Shown: positions 11,901 through 25,336 of the stretch, in pieces
Layout of the letters: the number at the start of each line of letters is the position of its first letter
How positions within the stretch are numbered: position 1 is the stretch's first letter
Source: Strix aluco
Taxonomy: Eukaryota > Chordata > Aves > Strigiformes > Strigidae
Assembly: GCF_031877795.1 (NCBI RefSeq)
Contig: NC_133933.1
Span: 67,782,003-67,846,002 of the forward strand
Direction: 5' to 3'
DNA: 64,000 nucleotides
Position numbers and translations under genes: made by a program
The notes under the pieces: generated by a model
What the model was told of the DNA's origin: nothing
Database searches by the model: none
The model's input: only the letters and a program-made list of their open reading frames with translations

Positions 11901-14900
11901 ACCAATACATTTTTCATAATTTTTCATTTTCAAAAAAAATGAAGCCTTCCTGAAGTTTTTCAATGGTCAAAAATGGGCAACGTTAGCCCACTATGATGAG
12001 AGAAACAATTGAAAATTTGACGTTCGTATTGCCCTCAGTCAATGGCATGGTTTGATTTAATAACTTTCAGTTGTTTTAAAATACAAATCCTTATTATTAC
12101 AATAATAAGTGAGAAAATGCAGCTTTTTTCTGAACAGCGCTGGCCTCAATATTAGTATGAATATTTTTTTCTCTTTCTCAGGCATGTATGTTCATCATAC
12201 TTAACACATTTGGCATTGAGAATGTACTGCTGTGTAAAAGAACCATCTTATGTGTAGTTTCACTGGCATTTGTGAAGAATAACTTGATAATTCTTTTATT
12301 TGTTTGGACATTGAGATTACATAATCCTATTTCTTTTATAAATATAAATGCATTATGTTGAAGAAAAACATACATTTATTAATGACTTATTTTAAAATCA
12401 CAATTAGAGTAAGTTACCCGATACACAGAAACAGCTAGCTTCAGGTGGAATGTCTTGGTATTTGTGCTACCTTTTTTGAGGAGAAGTGATATAAACAGCA
12501 GTTCCTTTAGGAATTTGATGTAGCTTTGAAGGCTTGCTGCTTGTCTTAAAGTTCTAATGACAAACCTCTAGAATTTGAAAACTGATGGTGACCAAAACTA
12601 AAACCAAGTAGGTTTTTACATGTATGTATTTTATCTTGCTTTGTATTCTTCATTTTTCAGTGCTAGTGCCTGCCATCTTACAAACTTCTGCTCATGTATC
12701 AGCCCATAGGCCATTCTTTTCCTTTTATCCTGTTTGGGAGAATTATTGCCAGACACTAAAAATGATTCTTGAAACTTCTTTGAAGTGTAAGTCTAGGGAT
12801 TAATTACCAAATTCTTTCAAAGTACCTGTAAAGTAAACTTTCATAATTGACTTTGTAGAGTCTAAATGGTAGTTAAAAGGTTTTACAAGGCAGTTAACTA
12901 TTAGGGCACTAACTCCTGCTAAAATGCTTGATTTTGTGATTTTGTTTGAGGTTTTAAAATACTGAACTGATTTCTGTCTCTGGAGGTGTTTTGAAAGTAC
13001 GTACTATCCTCTCTCATTTTCATTTTATGGCTTATACTTTTGTTTCTTTTTCCTTGCAAAACTGTTATGGAAATATTTGTTCATGGATAAAATCTACACA
13101 AGGTAGATGCGTTCTTTTTATTTAGGTATATCTTTGTACTATTTCTGTAATTTAGTATAACTTAATAGTGAAGCTGTTGTAGTGTTTCTTCAATAAATGT
13201 CCTAATTTTTTTCCTTTCTTGCCTTACTGCTTGTATGCAGCATCATGTATTTTGTACAATATATATACTGCAATTCTATTCCATTCAGTTATTTCACCAG
13301 CCCCTCTTGCCTCAATAATTCTTCCTGTATTGGCATAATCAGACTCTCTTGGTCACTATCTCCTTCCTCAGGGGATCAAAGAAATAGATTAAAAAGGAGA
13401 GGAGTTATTACAGAAAAGCGCATTTGAAACATCTGGTTCATCAGCAAGTGTGCTGGCCTTGATTAAGAAATGTTCTGCCTCTGAGAAACTGGAAGTAGGT
13501 AAATTCCGTAGTGGTAGATATGGGAGCTTCCCTCAGAGAAACTCAGTGTACTTTAATTTCAAAGATTTGGACAGGAAGCACGTAGCTTAGCTAGAAGGAA
13601 TAGAATACCTGTTGTAAATCACCAGTGTATAAAGAGGGAAATGTAATTATTTTTCAGAATATTTGTTGAAGTAAGTACAAAGCTGAAGTTACTATAAACA
13701 GTAGAGGGAAAAAAGGACAGGGATAGTGAGTATAGAAGGGATTTTGTAAGAAAACAAAGAATCTTATAAAGTCAGGAATAATGCATGTGTTGTGAGAAAG
13801 AGTAACTCAAGTTATGTAAAAAGAAACAAGGCACAGATTAATGCTTGTATCTGTATAAATAATTGTGCTTTTGTTTCTTGCAATTTGAAAAATGTGAAAG
13901 GCACAATCTGGAAGGGTCTTTGACAAGCTTTTTCCTGTCTTGCTGTTTGTAAATGTTTCGGTGGTTTATAACAGCACACATCATGCTCCATAGTTAAACC
14001 TTGAAACATTTTGTTTAGGAGCCCAATGTCTAACTGCTGTGATAGGTTTAACAATAGCTAAAATTATGTGGTGGGTAAAGGCTAAAGAAGACAGCTGTCC
14101 TTCAACTTGGGAAATATGTTGTCCATTTCAGTATTATTTGCCCAGATTATTTACAAATTCTTGTGCTTCAGAAATATTTTCTCTCTTTTTAATACCAGTC
14201 ACTGATAGAAATAATTTCTATTTCTCACCAGTTTTCAATGTACTTTTTGTATCTCTAAGTATTTGTCAAAGAAATGTTTTGTCTGTCCATCTGTGGGTGT
14301 GTGTTAATAGAATAGCTATCTTCTATAAGATAACTGATATTAACCCAAATGTCTGTGTTATTTAATTTGTATTAGGGCATCTCAAAAATTAAGTTACAAA
14401 TAAATGATCTTGGCCTGTGTTTAACACAACTGGAAAGAAATGATTGAAAATCACTTAGCTGTGAATATGAATCCTAATTCATTCAGCTGTATATGGAAGC
14501 ACCTACAATAGGCATTTGACCTTGCCATCCTAGCAAAAAAATGAAGATTCCAAAAACTTCTATGTTGCTAAAGGTATCTTTTTCTTTAAATTCAAATGTC
14601 ATGTTTTGTGCTAGGAGATTGAAATAGTAGTTCCATAATATCATAACTTTATCATATCATATCTTAACTTTACTCAGTTTTATCTAGCCATAATTTCTCT
14701 ATTTAGCTGAGAAACATTTTTGATTGTGCTAGACATTAGCTTCCATGATATTTTTATTTAGAGAATGAGTTTTAATAAGTAATTATAATAATCAAAAGGC
14801 TGCATTCATTATTTTCCCCAATAATCCTGTCAGCAGGATCTCTCTTTCTGCAATGGGAATTTGATTTTTTTTTTTTTTTTCATGTTGAAAGAAAAACAAT

Positions 14901-17900
14901 GTGGTGCTTTTGTTCCAGCTATGTTTCTAGTCCTCTTTACATTTTAATTTCTGCTTACATTTTCATTCGGGCTATTTGCCTGGAAGGCTGAAGTAGGCTT
15001 TAAAAGCAGATTATTTTATGTATGTGAGCTAGAGTGTTCAGACTCTCATTTTGATTGTTATTGAGATGGAAGTATACCTTTTGTTTAAGGCTAATTTAGC
15101 CATTTTAGTGGGTCAGAGAAGCAAAAGCGGGAGCCTAAATTCCCTCTTTAGGTAAAAGAGGGGTAACAGCACAGTGTGCAGGGGTGGAGTTGGCACTGGT
15201 TGCAGTAAAATCCTGATCAGCAAAAATATCTTAGCATAAAATATATTTGAAAATTTTGAAAATAATTGATGTAAATTGTTGATACATTCTGCAGATGAAC
15301 TGCATGTATTTAACCACAAGAGAGCAGTGTTACACCAGCTCTATGTTGCAAATCTTAAAATTTAAAAGTAATTCTACTTTGTCAGTAATAGATCTAACAG
15401 CCAAATTTTAATCCCTTTATATTTTTATCTTTAGTGGTATTCACTAAATCGTAGAGGTACATGCTTCTTACTAGTGTTATGGTGAACTATATTTATGTGT
15501 ATTTGGATTAGTACAAAGTCAACACCAGGCTAGTTTATTCTCTTCACAAAATAAATCTGCTACTTCATTTTCTAGGAGAACAGACAAAAGATTTTGTGTG
15601 GTGAGTTAAGAGAAGAGCTTCATCTGGCAGTATTCTTTTCCTGAAGAAACATCCTCTCATATCCCATGTAAAATGGCTGTTGGAGAAAATTTCTGTTTGT
15701 GATGCAGTACACGTATAATGAGCATTGCCATGAAATTGCAGGGATTTGTGTAAATAACTTTTAGGTTATACAAGTGAAAATATGCTGCTACTTACTGATT
15801 AAAGTCAAAGAGACCACCTGGCATAAAAAATCACATTTTTATTTCAGATGAAAGATTATACTCTGCTCCTGGAAGCATACACATTCTTTGCTTGTCACAT
15901 GTAAACAATGACTTGAATGAATTTAGGTGCATTCATAAAGCTGAGTAAGTGCATGTTTGCAGGTTTGAAAAGTTCAACTTTCAGTAATGCTTCTGCATTG
16001 CTGTTGACTTCATTAGAGCTGCTACAGTGGAACTAAAGGCAATATTTAGCTACATATTTTTAAATAAGGAGTATCTTACCCACCCTATCACCTTGAACTG
16101 TGGAGAACCTGTTCATTGAAGATCTTTATTCTTGCCATCTGTGCTTCCTCTTCCACTCTGCGTTTTACTTAATGGGGGAAGTTAAACTAGATTGATTGTT
16201 CCTGCTTCTCTGTTTTACTTCTTAGTTCTTATGCCATAACACAGCAGCTGAATTTGCTGGGAGGCAGTTGCCACTGAGCAACAGCTGCTGGTATCAAGGA
16301 AGAGGAGGAAGAAATTCAGAGTAAGCGTAGTTTTAGTTTCTTCACATGCTATTGTTGCATTACAGTTGTTTGATGCATTGTCACCTTATAGTTTACAACC
16401 TGTGAGTATTTGTCTTGTTTTTTGTTAGTGAGAGCTGTAGGCATCTGTGTTAAAAGTTCTGAAATGCCAGTATGGATCAATGAGGCTGGTTGTGTGTTCT
16501 ATATGGAAGTGAGGGGGTTTTGTCCTTTAGAATACTGTTTTTTTGTACATGTATTCTGTTGTTTCTTACTTAATTTTGTCTGCCTGGTATTTTATTACTC
16601 TTTTTCCATTATGCTTTTTCTAGTAGGTGTATTGCTTAACTTATATACCATGTCACCTACCGGGGCGGACTTGGTAAGCCAAGCTGTTTTTGTTATGCTC
16701 TTTCCTTGCTTGTGAGGAAGTGTTTCTGAATAAAGGTCAAGCTCAATGTTATTGGTTTTAATTTGTTAAGTTAGGAACTGCCTTACCAGAATGTACAGTG
16801 GGAAAGTAATCTGAAAGTCAGTACTCTGGGATAGTAAAAAAAGCTAGTTTGAAGTTGTACCTTGATTTGACTCAGGTGAAATGTGGGCTTTATCAACAAC
16901 CCCTGTTCCTTATCTGCCCGTTTGACCATGCAAATATTTTTAATCTGTGTTTGCTTCTGATGTCTTCTATTCCTCTCATATGCACTGTCTGCATGTATAT
17001 GAATTACTAAGGTTTTACTTGTTGTATTTCTGCAGGGTCTTTTTTTCAAAACTTCTAGCAAATCTTCAGCCCCTTCATTATTTCTCAGTAGTGGCATAGA
17101 ATTTTCTTTAAGATTTGAAGAGTATACTTTGTATTTAGTATGTTAGAACAATGAGGCTGTTAGTGAGACTGATCTCTACCAAATAACCTGCTCTATAACC
17201 TGGTTTGTCACTGATATCATGGTTTTTGATGTTGACTTAGAATTTTGAGGCCACATATAAAAGAAAGAAATATTAACATAAGGTAAGCGAAATAACATGA
17301 AGCGGGATCTCCCGAATTCTTTGTAAGCTCGTGCTGCTGTTGCTAGGAGAAGAGCACGTTAACAGTCCTCTAAGCTAGTAGTTGCCTGGGGAACCCACAG
17401 AAACTTGTGCTATTTCTACACATCTGTACAAACTCAGACAATCTTTTTCTTTCCTGTACTCCCCTTTTCCTCCTCTCTAGTCTAATAAAAGCCATAGAGA
17501 AAGGTTGTTGCCTCTTGATGATGGAACTAAGTCCTTTCTCATTCTCCAGCATACAGGTCTCCCTTACAGTAAAGACCCAGTAGCTTTGAAGAAAATCGTG
17601 TGTGGCCAGACCTTGACTGAGCACAATAATTGCGAATAGTTGACCTGAAAGAGTTGAGAATCATGAACATCTCACCTGGTAATGGTCACTGGCACTTTTA
17701 TTTGGAAGTTGTTGCTGTTCTGTTGCTTAAAGAAGAATCAAAGTCTCATGAATTGAATAGATTTTAGGAAAAGTGGTACACATTTACTTCAGAAAAAGCA
17801 GGATCACTAATTACTACACAAGTAATTTTCTAATGGAGGAATGAGTTAAATTTGCTTGCTAGAAAAAAGCTTTAAATTGCGGATTGTGAAGCAATTTGCA

Positions 17901-18014
17901 TCTGCAAATTCTAAAGAAGCTGGCTGAAGGACATATCTGACCTTTTGTATTCACTTTGAATAAACTTCAGAGTAATACAGAAATTCAGAAAATTATTGTG
18001 ACATCTAAGTTTGC
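11901..18014. other. Intergenic AT-rich sequence, nothing recognised
   Basis: Six kilobases with no exon-like open frame, no recognisable repeat family and no RNA gene. A run of 16 T lies at 14865-14880. The open frames (for example 14039-14365 and 16410-16715) are rich in Phe, Leu and Cys, as expected from AT-rich random sequence. Confidence 0.55.
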
Positions 18015-18440
18015 TTTCTAAGAAAAGTGGGGTAAACCAGGTGACTATAGGTCAATTAACATATATCAATTCTAGGCAAAAAATCTGTATGATGGGATCC
18101 GATTGCAGATTTGGAACTACTTAGATAACAGCAGTGATCTCATGACTTTACTGGAAAATAGATATTTTAAATCATCTTTGACAAAAATAGCTGTAATAGA
18201 ATAGTGAATTAAAATATGGCATTCACAAAGTAAATGTTAAATGGATATAGAACTGATTAACTGGCAGATAGTAGTATTCACTGAAAAGAAGTATTTCTAC
18301 TAGGGTTATAGAGAATGGTTCTACGTTAATGTAGTTTCATATTTTTAGTAATGAAATAAGTGATAAAATTTGTGGATAATTAGAAACAGAAATTACATTG
18401 TGAGAAATAATGAAGGTGGGAACAATGACACAAAGCCATA
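18015..18440 (+). mobile_element. Strongly decayed old CR1-type LINE fragment
   Basis: Words typical of the CR1 reverse-transcriptase region appear in the right order. The opening GGGGTAAACCAGGTGACTAT resembles the 'aaccaggnaactata' part. AGAACTGATTAACTGGCAG near 18250 resembles the 'aactggttaactgacag' part. AATAAGTGATAAAATTTGTGGA near 18354 resembles the 'ataaaatttgcaga' part before the FADD motif. Stops and gaps are everywhere, so it is much older than the CR1 at 22.7-24.0 kb. The ends are approximate. Confidence 0.5.
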
Positions 18441-21400
18441 ATGATAATGCCATAGAAAGTTAGGTCTTCAGAAAGAGTACATTCTAGTACAGTCAGTTGG
18501 AACACTATAAAGGAATTTTGTTCAAATTTATAGGTTTTGCTACTGTATTCTTTGAGAAACAGAAAATCTGTTTGCAGTGACCTGATTTGTCTGTGAATGC
18601 ATGAAGAGGGGAAAAAAAAAAAGGTACTTAAAAGCCTCTTTCTCTGACAGAGAGAAACATAATACTAACCAGTAGCAGGAAGTGAAAACTAGAATAATTT
18701 AAATGAGAGTGCATTTCAATGATGAGCATGACATCCACAGTGGGAAGTGGTGACTCTTTTATTTATTTTTTCTCTGTAGTAGAACCCAGAGCTAGTTCTA
18801 CAGTGAACCAACTATGAAGTGAAACAAACAAAACCAACAAAAACCCCACTATGGCTTCTGATATCTAGGTGGTCAAGGCTTATTAGATGTAAAAGCTCAG
18901 GTGTCAGATACATGAATTGGGTGAACTTTCTAAGAGATTTTTCTTGGCTGAATCACCTTTTGGCAATGGTGCCTTCCTTCTCTCCCTCTTAAGTTATTTT
19001 CTCCAGAGAAGTTTTGAAGTATGTTTGTTTTCTAATGTACTTATCATAGGTTGTCTTACAAAGAGATCAGCTCTTACTAAAGATACTTGTTTTTCATCTC
19101 AAAAGTACTTTTAGTTTCACAGAGGGAAGACCTTGTTCTAGTCTTGAAGGTGCAAGCTCCTTGCTGATATTCAGAGCTGTAAGAAGACTATCATGGATCT
19201 CAGTAAAATTTAAGATGTGCTGTGCCAGCTAAAAAATGACATCTGCATTATTATGTAAGATGTCCCTGAGACCAATATAACACCCCCAGGCAAAACTTGA
19301 AGCTGTTAAGTAACTCAAGAGTGATGATGTAAGCTCTCCCTTTAAATTAACAACACCGAGGTACCAGAAAGAAAGAACTGCAGTTGGATTGGTGAAGGGG
19401 AGTAAGCTCTTTCCTCAAAAAACCCAGCAAAATGTACAGGTTTTTTTAAGGTACTTAGAGGTGATCAATTCACTTTTTCCACAAAACCGTAGTTTAGCTA
19501 CTTTTTCATTAAAGTAAAATGCTGTCCTTTCACACCTAGCTCCCTACAGGATCTGTGGTGGTTTTCTTCTTGCGCTTTGAAGTAACATGAATCTGTTATT
19601 AAATTATTTCTATTATGAAGACTTGTGGTAGGAGCAGTATTGGTGTCCCTTTTGGGGTTCTGATCTATAACTAGAGCGCTCCAGAGTGTAACCATAGTGC
19701 AAAGAAATAAATTCCCCTTTTATCTAGAATTTTATGTACAATGTGACTGTTGAGCTGTAATAGTCAAAATACCAGATCATCTTCTTAGCAGTTTATATTT
19801 CAAAGCCTGCAAACATGTAGGCCTAAGTAGTGGAACTGTTCAGAAGAAAATGAAGGCTGTTGGTAGTGCGAGGTTATATTGTGATATGTTTAGGTATAGG
19901 GCAGATGGAGAATTTGGCAAAAGACAGCTGAAGTCCAGACATTTTTCCTACACTCCTTCCTAAACAAACATTAAGAGTAATATTTTTATCTATGAATCCT
20001 TAAAACGGGGAAACGGAAATGTATACAATAATGTCTTAAAAAAAAATAGTCTTCATACTGTTGTAAAATGTGCTTAAGTAGTGTAACAGGAATTGAAGCT
20101 GACCTGAGCTTCAGGAAGATGTTTCTCTTTAAATCAAAAAAACATGTTTCAATATATTAAAACCTCATACATACATTAAGAACTCAGAAATTACCAAAAA
20201 AGACAGAAAATAAAAAGGAGATTAGAAGTAACTCTTCCTCCTCTTATTGTGCCCTTGCATGTGAGTCCTTGCTTCCACTTAACTCAGTACCTTTCTGAGT
20301 TGCAGCAAAGTCTCTTAGGCCTCTCTCATGTCTAGATGATAGCTAAGCTTCTCAATAATTTCATTTACTTGCTGTGTTCTCCAAGTGAGCTGTGAGCTGC
20401 TTGCTTATGGCTCTCTTGCATGAAATACTCTGCAGTATCTGACCTTTTTCTCTTCCAGCCCAATCCAGAGCATCTCAGAGAAGGAGGAATTCCCCCTCTC
20501 TTTTGGGCATAATGTATGATTGGGAACATAATAAATACCATACTTTCCCAAAGAAATTTTTTTTTTGTCTTGCTTGTGAGTAGTTGGTGTATTCAACAAG
20601 CTGACTGTAACTGGGGGGGGGGGGCAGCAGGACATCTAAGAAGGTAAAAATAGGGGCTTAATCAGTTTTAGTCATCTTCAGAGGGGACTTCTGATACAGC
20701 GAGCACAGAGGAATTGAGGGTCAAGTGCAGAAGGAAGTTGACTACACAGATTCCTTCACTTCAGTACACTAATACCTTCAGGTAATATAATTTGTGTATA
20801 TTATCTTTGTAGCTACAATGAAGGTAAATGTACGAAGTGTATTTGCTGTGTTGAAGCTTTTGTATACACCTTTATGCACCTGAAGTATACAATGTGCCAA
20901 TGTCAGCTGTTTTGAGTAGCTGAAGTACCCATCCAACATCACCACTGACTTATTTATGTTTCTTAGTTTGCTTAATGTCTGTCTTCAGGCAGTCTTCAGG
21001 TAACAGCATTGTTGAGGAAGGTTTCCCTTTAAAGCGGGAGTCAGGGCAGTTAGCATACATATGTATATGCATCTTAGTTAGGCCTTAGTGCTGATAAAAG
21101 GTAGTTCAAAGCACATAGTGCAAATGGCTACTCTTTCATGTTTCTTGCAGTAATGGTAGAACTGATGGTGTTGACTTTTTTGCTACATTGAGGGGAAATG
21201 TGTTGTGCGTAGGTACCATAGAGGACAGTGCCAATGTCCTGAATAACTTGTTATATACATGGAACCTCATCCTAGCAAATCAGTACTTTTTAAACAAAGT
21301 AATTCCACTTGTGTTTTGGTCTCAGTTGATGATACTAAAATATATTTTTTTTTCTGCTCCCTCCAAAGGTTGAGTTGATATTTATTTATCCACTGCAAAA

Positions 21401-22685
21401 CATGAAAGATACAAAAGAGTGGTCTTTGGGACAATATTTTATCTTTCTTGTTGAATCTGTCTCTAAATCTAGCATATGTTTCAGTATTTCTTTGGATTTC
21501 AATTGCCTGAAGTGACTAGCCCTGAGTTTGTCTCCAGATGTTAGTAGGTTCTGTTATAGAAATGAGGCTGGGCGTCAAATACATGTCTAGGTGTAGCTCT
21601 AGATTTTTCGTTTTGGTAGCTGTATTTCTTTCATAAATATGCTTATGTGTGAGCTAAGCTCATAGGAAGCCTCTGCACGTATGAATGAAAACTCTGGATT
21701 TGGAATTAACAGCTGCTGACCTGCATGAGTAAGTTATGGAAGTGTCATTCTAAACAGAAGGTTGATTTAAGTCTTAAGTATGTTTCCTCCAAGATTATGA
21801 TTTTAGTAATGTTTGTAACGATTAGTTTTCTTTTTGTTCATATAAATGTTAAATCTTTTAAGTTTTGCTACGTGGTTAAAGGTTAATGTATTCTTGTGGC
21901 AACAACTTCCACATGTATTGCTTTACTTTGTTTTACCTATATTTTGATTTGGGGAAAACAGAAGCTCCCAATCTGCCCAAATGTTCAATTTTTTCATAGG
22001 TGGTACTAATGAAGCTACAGGTGTTTTTTTTTCCTGTCTCTTCTTTCTGCAGGTTTTTCATGATTCAAATTGCTTTTTGCCACCCTTCTTTGCACTTCTC
22101 ACTCCTGTACTTTGCACCTTCTAGAGAGGGGTGATTAGTATGAAAATGATGGCATAGAATTTATCTCTGGGTGGTAGGAGAGGTGGAGATAATAGTTCAA
22201 CTCACCTTTATCCCTGTTTGTATGAATTCTAATACTCCATTTTAGTTACAACTTACTATGAAAACCAGGTCCCCTTCGTAATTTAGTACAATATATTTAG
22301 AGCTCTGTAGGGTATAGGATTCAACTCTTCTCTCTGCAGCGTATAACATTGTCTGACATGAAATTCATCTGCTGTTGTGATACTTGCTTCCTTATGTGTT
22401 TAGGCCCATGTGGCCCTGTGTAGACAGACACCCAAGGTAGCTTTTAGGAAGTGGTGCTGCTGGTAGCAAAATTCAATTGTCATGCATAGAGCTGTTGCAT
22501 GATGTTTAGTTAAACTCTGCCTGAGACCCAAACTAGCCCAGGATATAGTAAGGTGATCCATCGATTTAGCAGCAGAGCTAATTTAAGCCTTTTCTTCTCT
22601 ATCTTGTCGTTCATTTTCTGTCTGTCCATAAATAGCTGTTTGAGACTACTGTACACAACAACAGTGAAAGAACAAGAGGTGCAGG
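18441..22685. other. Intergenic sequence, nothing recognised
   Basis: AT-rich sequence with no gene-like frame. A run of 12 G at 20613-20624 is the only striking simple sequence. Confidence 0.55.
20613..20624 (+). repeat. Poly-G run
   Basis: Twelve consecutive G follow AACT and precede CAGCAGGAC. It may be length-variable and prone to assembly error. Confidence 0.8.
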
Positions 22686-22686
22686 A

Positions 22687-23398
22687 GTGGGAACCCTAGT
22701 CAGTCTCACCTCTGTGCCTGACAAGATTATGGAGCAGGTCCTTCTCAAAACTAAGCTAAGGCACATAGAAAATAAGGTGGTGATTGGTGACAGCCAACAT
22801 GGCTTCACTAAGGGCAAATTGTGCCTGACAAGTTTTGTGGCCTTCTACAATGGGGTTACAGCATTTGTGGATAAGGGAAGAGCAACTGATGTCATCTACC
22901 TGGACTTGTGCAAAGCATGTGACACTGTCCCACACAACCAACATCCTTGTCTAAATTGGAGAAACATGGATTTGACAGATGGACTACTCAGTGGATAAGG
23001 AATTGGCTGGATGGTCTCACTCAGAGTTGCGGTCAGCAACTCGATGTCCAGGTGGAAACCAGTGACAAGTGATGTTCCTCAGGGGTCAGTACTGGGACCA
23101 GTGCTGTTTGTTGGTGATGTGGACAGTAGGATTGAGTGCACCCGCAGCAAATTTGCTGATGACACCAAGCTGTGTGGTGCGGTTGACACACTGGAGGGAA
23201 GGGATGTGCCATCCAGAGGGACCTGGACAGACCCGTGCAAACCTCATGAAGTTCAACAAGGCCAAGTGCAAGGTCCTGCACATGGGTTGGGGCAATCCCA
23301 AGCACAAATACAGACTGGGCAATGGTCTGTGGATTGAGAGTAGCACTGAGGAGAAGAACTTGGTTCTACTGGTGGATGAAAAGCTGGACATGAGCTGA
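22687..23398 (+). pseudogene. CR1 reverse-transcriptase remnant, broken frame
   Basis: Inside the CR1 the translated frame reads as the C-terminal half of a LINE reverse transcriptase. It has [17 protein letters not shown], then [15 protein letters not shown], then the catalytic FADD motif at 23152-23163. A stop near 22996-22998 interrupts the frame, and at about 23210 the reading shifts to another frame, where [18 protein letters not shown] continues. ORF1, the endonuclease and the N-terminal part of the reverse transcriptase are missing. It cannot encode an active enzyme. Confidence 0.88.
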
Positions 23399-24012
23399 CA
23401 GTGTGCACTTTCAGCCCAGAAAGCCAACTGTATCCTGGGCTGCCTCAAGAGAAGGGTGGGCAGCAGGTTGAGGGAGGTGACTATGTCCCTCTGCTCTGGT
23501 GAGACCCCACCTGGAGTACTGTGTCTAGCTCTGGGGCCCCCAGTATAAGATGAAGATAGGTCTGCAGGTCCAGAGGAGGGCCATGATCAGGGGACTGGAG
23601 CACCTCCCTTATGAGGACAGGCTGGGAGAGTTGGGGTTGTTCAGCCTGGAGAAGAGAAAGCTCTGGGGAGACCTTATAGCAGCCTTCCAGTACCTAAAGG
23701 GGACCTACAGGAAAGCTGGGGAGGGACTTTTTACAAGGGCTTGGAGTGATAAGACAAGGGGTAATGGCTTTAAAATAAAAGAGGGTAGATTTAAGATTAG
23801 ATGCAACAAAAAATTTCTTCACTGTGAGGGTGGTGAGGCACTGCAACTGGTTGCCCAGAGAGGTTGTGGCTGCCACCTCCCTGGAAGTGTTCAAGGTCAG
23901 GTTGGACGGGGCTTTGAGCAACCTGCTCTAGTGGAAGGTGTCCCTGACCATGGCAGGGGGGTTGGAACTAGATGATCTTTAAGGTCCCTTCCAACCCAAA
24001 CCATTCTATGAT
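23399..24012 (+). repeat. CR1 3' end of ORF2 and 3' UTR
   Basis: This continues the CR1 through the region containing GGAGTACTGTGTCTAGCTCTG, GGTTGTTCAGCCTGGAGAAG and GATGATCTTTAAGGTCCC. The final conserved part, including the hairpin region and ATTCTATGAT, is the segment recognised by the CR1 reverse transcriptase in target-primed insertion. Open frames here on both strands are shadows of the repeat. Confidence 0.85.
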
Positions 24013-25336
24013 AAGCCTGCCTTGTTGCTAAAATGAGCATATTTTGTAACTACACCCATGTTAGCTCGGAGAGGATTGGACTGTGTTGGACATTGGAGAG
24101 ACCCTGCCTTCCTCGCTTTAGGGAAAAGCAGTGTCTGTCACCTAAATAATTGTCACATGCATATTGTATTGCTTCTTAATGAATAGTTATATTTCAAAGA
24201 TTCTCCATCTGAGCTTTAAACCACAGTTAAGTCTCTGGCCAGGACAAAAAAATTGCCGTATTATTATTTTTTCTTTTGCTGTTAAGTTCGATGATTAATT
24301 TCAGCTTGCTCTTTGAACCATGAAACATCAGCATCCATACAGACAATGCCTGTGTAGAGTAGGAAGATGTATTGACTTAGCTGTACTTGAAAAGAACACT
24401 GCTAAATCTGTTGTGGAAAATTGTGAGTGGTTTTCCAATGCTGTGTAAAACTTCTGGAGAAACCATCACAACTCCATCCATATATAGGACAAGATCTCTA
24501 AGGGGCTTCATTCTAGAATTCATTCTGCAATTCAGGTTGCATACAGGGAACACATGAAAACACTTCTTTTATGATTCTGAAGGGTGGTTTTTAAGAAAGT
24601 AAATTTAAAATGTTGGCTAAATAACACTGAACCCAAATATATTTCCAGCTCCTCTATTCAGTTCAGTTGTAGCATTTGCACTGCACAGACTGCGTAAGTG
24701 TTTTACTGAAAACTTTGTGGTACAAATGAATTCTGGCTTTAGAAATGTATCGAAGTCAAGAAGAGTCCCTGCAGTGACAAACGTTCATCAGCTATGACAA
24801 GTATTTCTCACTTAGCAATACTTACCAGTGTAGAATTCAGTACTTCTCATATTTTCAGTTAAACTTCACAGGCCTCTGTCATGTTGCACATATATACAAC
24901 ATGGTCTGCAACTGGGAAATGAGAAAAAGAAGGCTAAAACTGACCCGTGATACTGGAGAACTAGTTACTGGAACTGAAACAATAGTAAAAGACAACTCCG
25001 TCTTCTTTAAAAACTTAAACAGGTAAACATCTTTTCTGGGGTTTGAAAATCTTTCTGGTATATGCTTAGGAGAAATATATGGAAATAGTTTACTTGCTGA
25101 TAGCTCCATTGAAATTCCTACAGCAAGGCTAAGGGTAAACTTAGAGAAAAGCTCTTCTTAGAAACAGTGCACTAGGAAAGTGATTATCCTGCTGGTAGGA
25201 AGGAGAGGCAGTGGGAAGATGGAAGCAGCAGGGCTTTTGTTACCTTGTCAAACCAGAATGTCTTCTGCAAACTAAGGAGATGCTTTCAATCAACTACCTC
25301 TACCAATGAACTTCGGACACTTCATTCTTTTTCTTT
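24013..25336. other. Intergenic sequence between the CR1 and the presumed PDE7B 3' end
   Basis: AT-rich, with no recognised feature. The minus-strand open frame at 24879-25109 has no family motif. Confidence 0.5.

Larger units (their letters stand above)
22686..24012 (+). mobile_element. 5'-truncated CR1 LINE (avian type), sense strand
   Basis: The sequence follows the well-known bird CR1 from the middle of the reverse-transcriptase gene to the 3' end. It starts near GGGAACCCTAGTCAGTCTCACC and ends AAGGTCCCTTCCAACCCAAA then CCATTCTATGATAA, the CR1 3' UTR with its terminal ATTCTATGAT unit. It is about 1.3 kb, GC-richer than the flanks, truncated at the 5' end as most copies are, and has no poly(A) tail. 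CR1 copies usually lack target-site duplications, and none is seen. Confidence 0.93.

Noticed and set aside
14039..14365. 108-codon frame in the intergenic desert
   Set aside because: Rich in Phe, Ile, Cys and Ser as expected from AT-rich chance sequence, with no motif or splice context.
22687..23975. Four overlapping open frames as possible host genes
   Set aside because: They are the CR1 reverse-transcriptase and 3' UTR read in several frames, with stops and a frameshift; minus-strand frames here are shadows.
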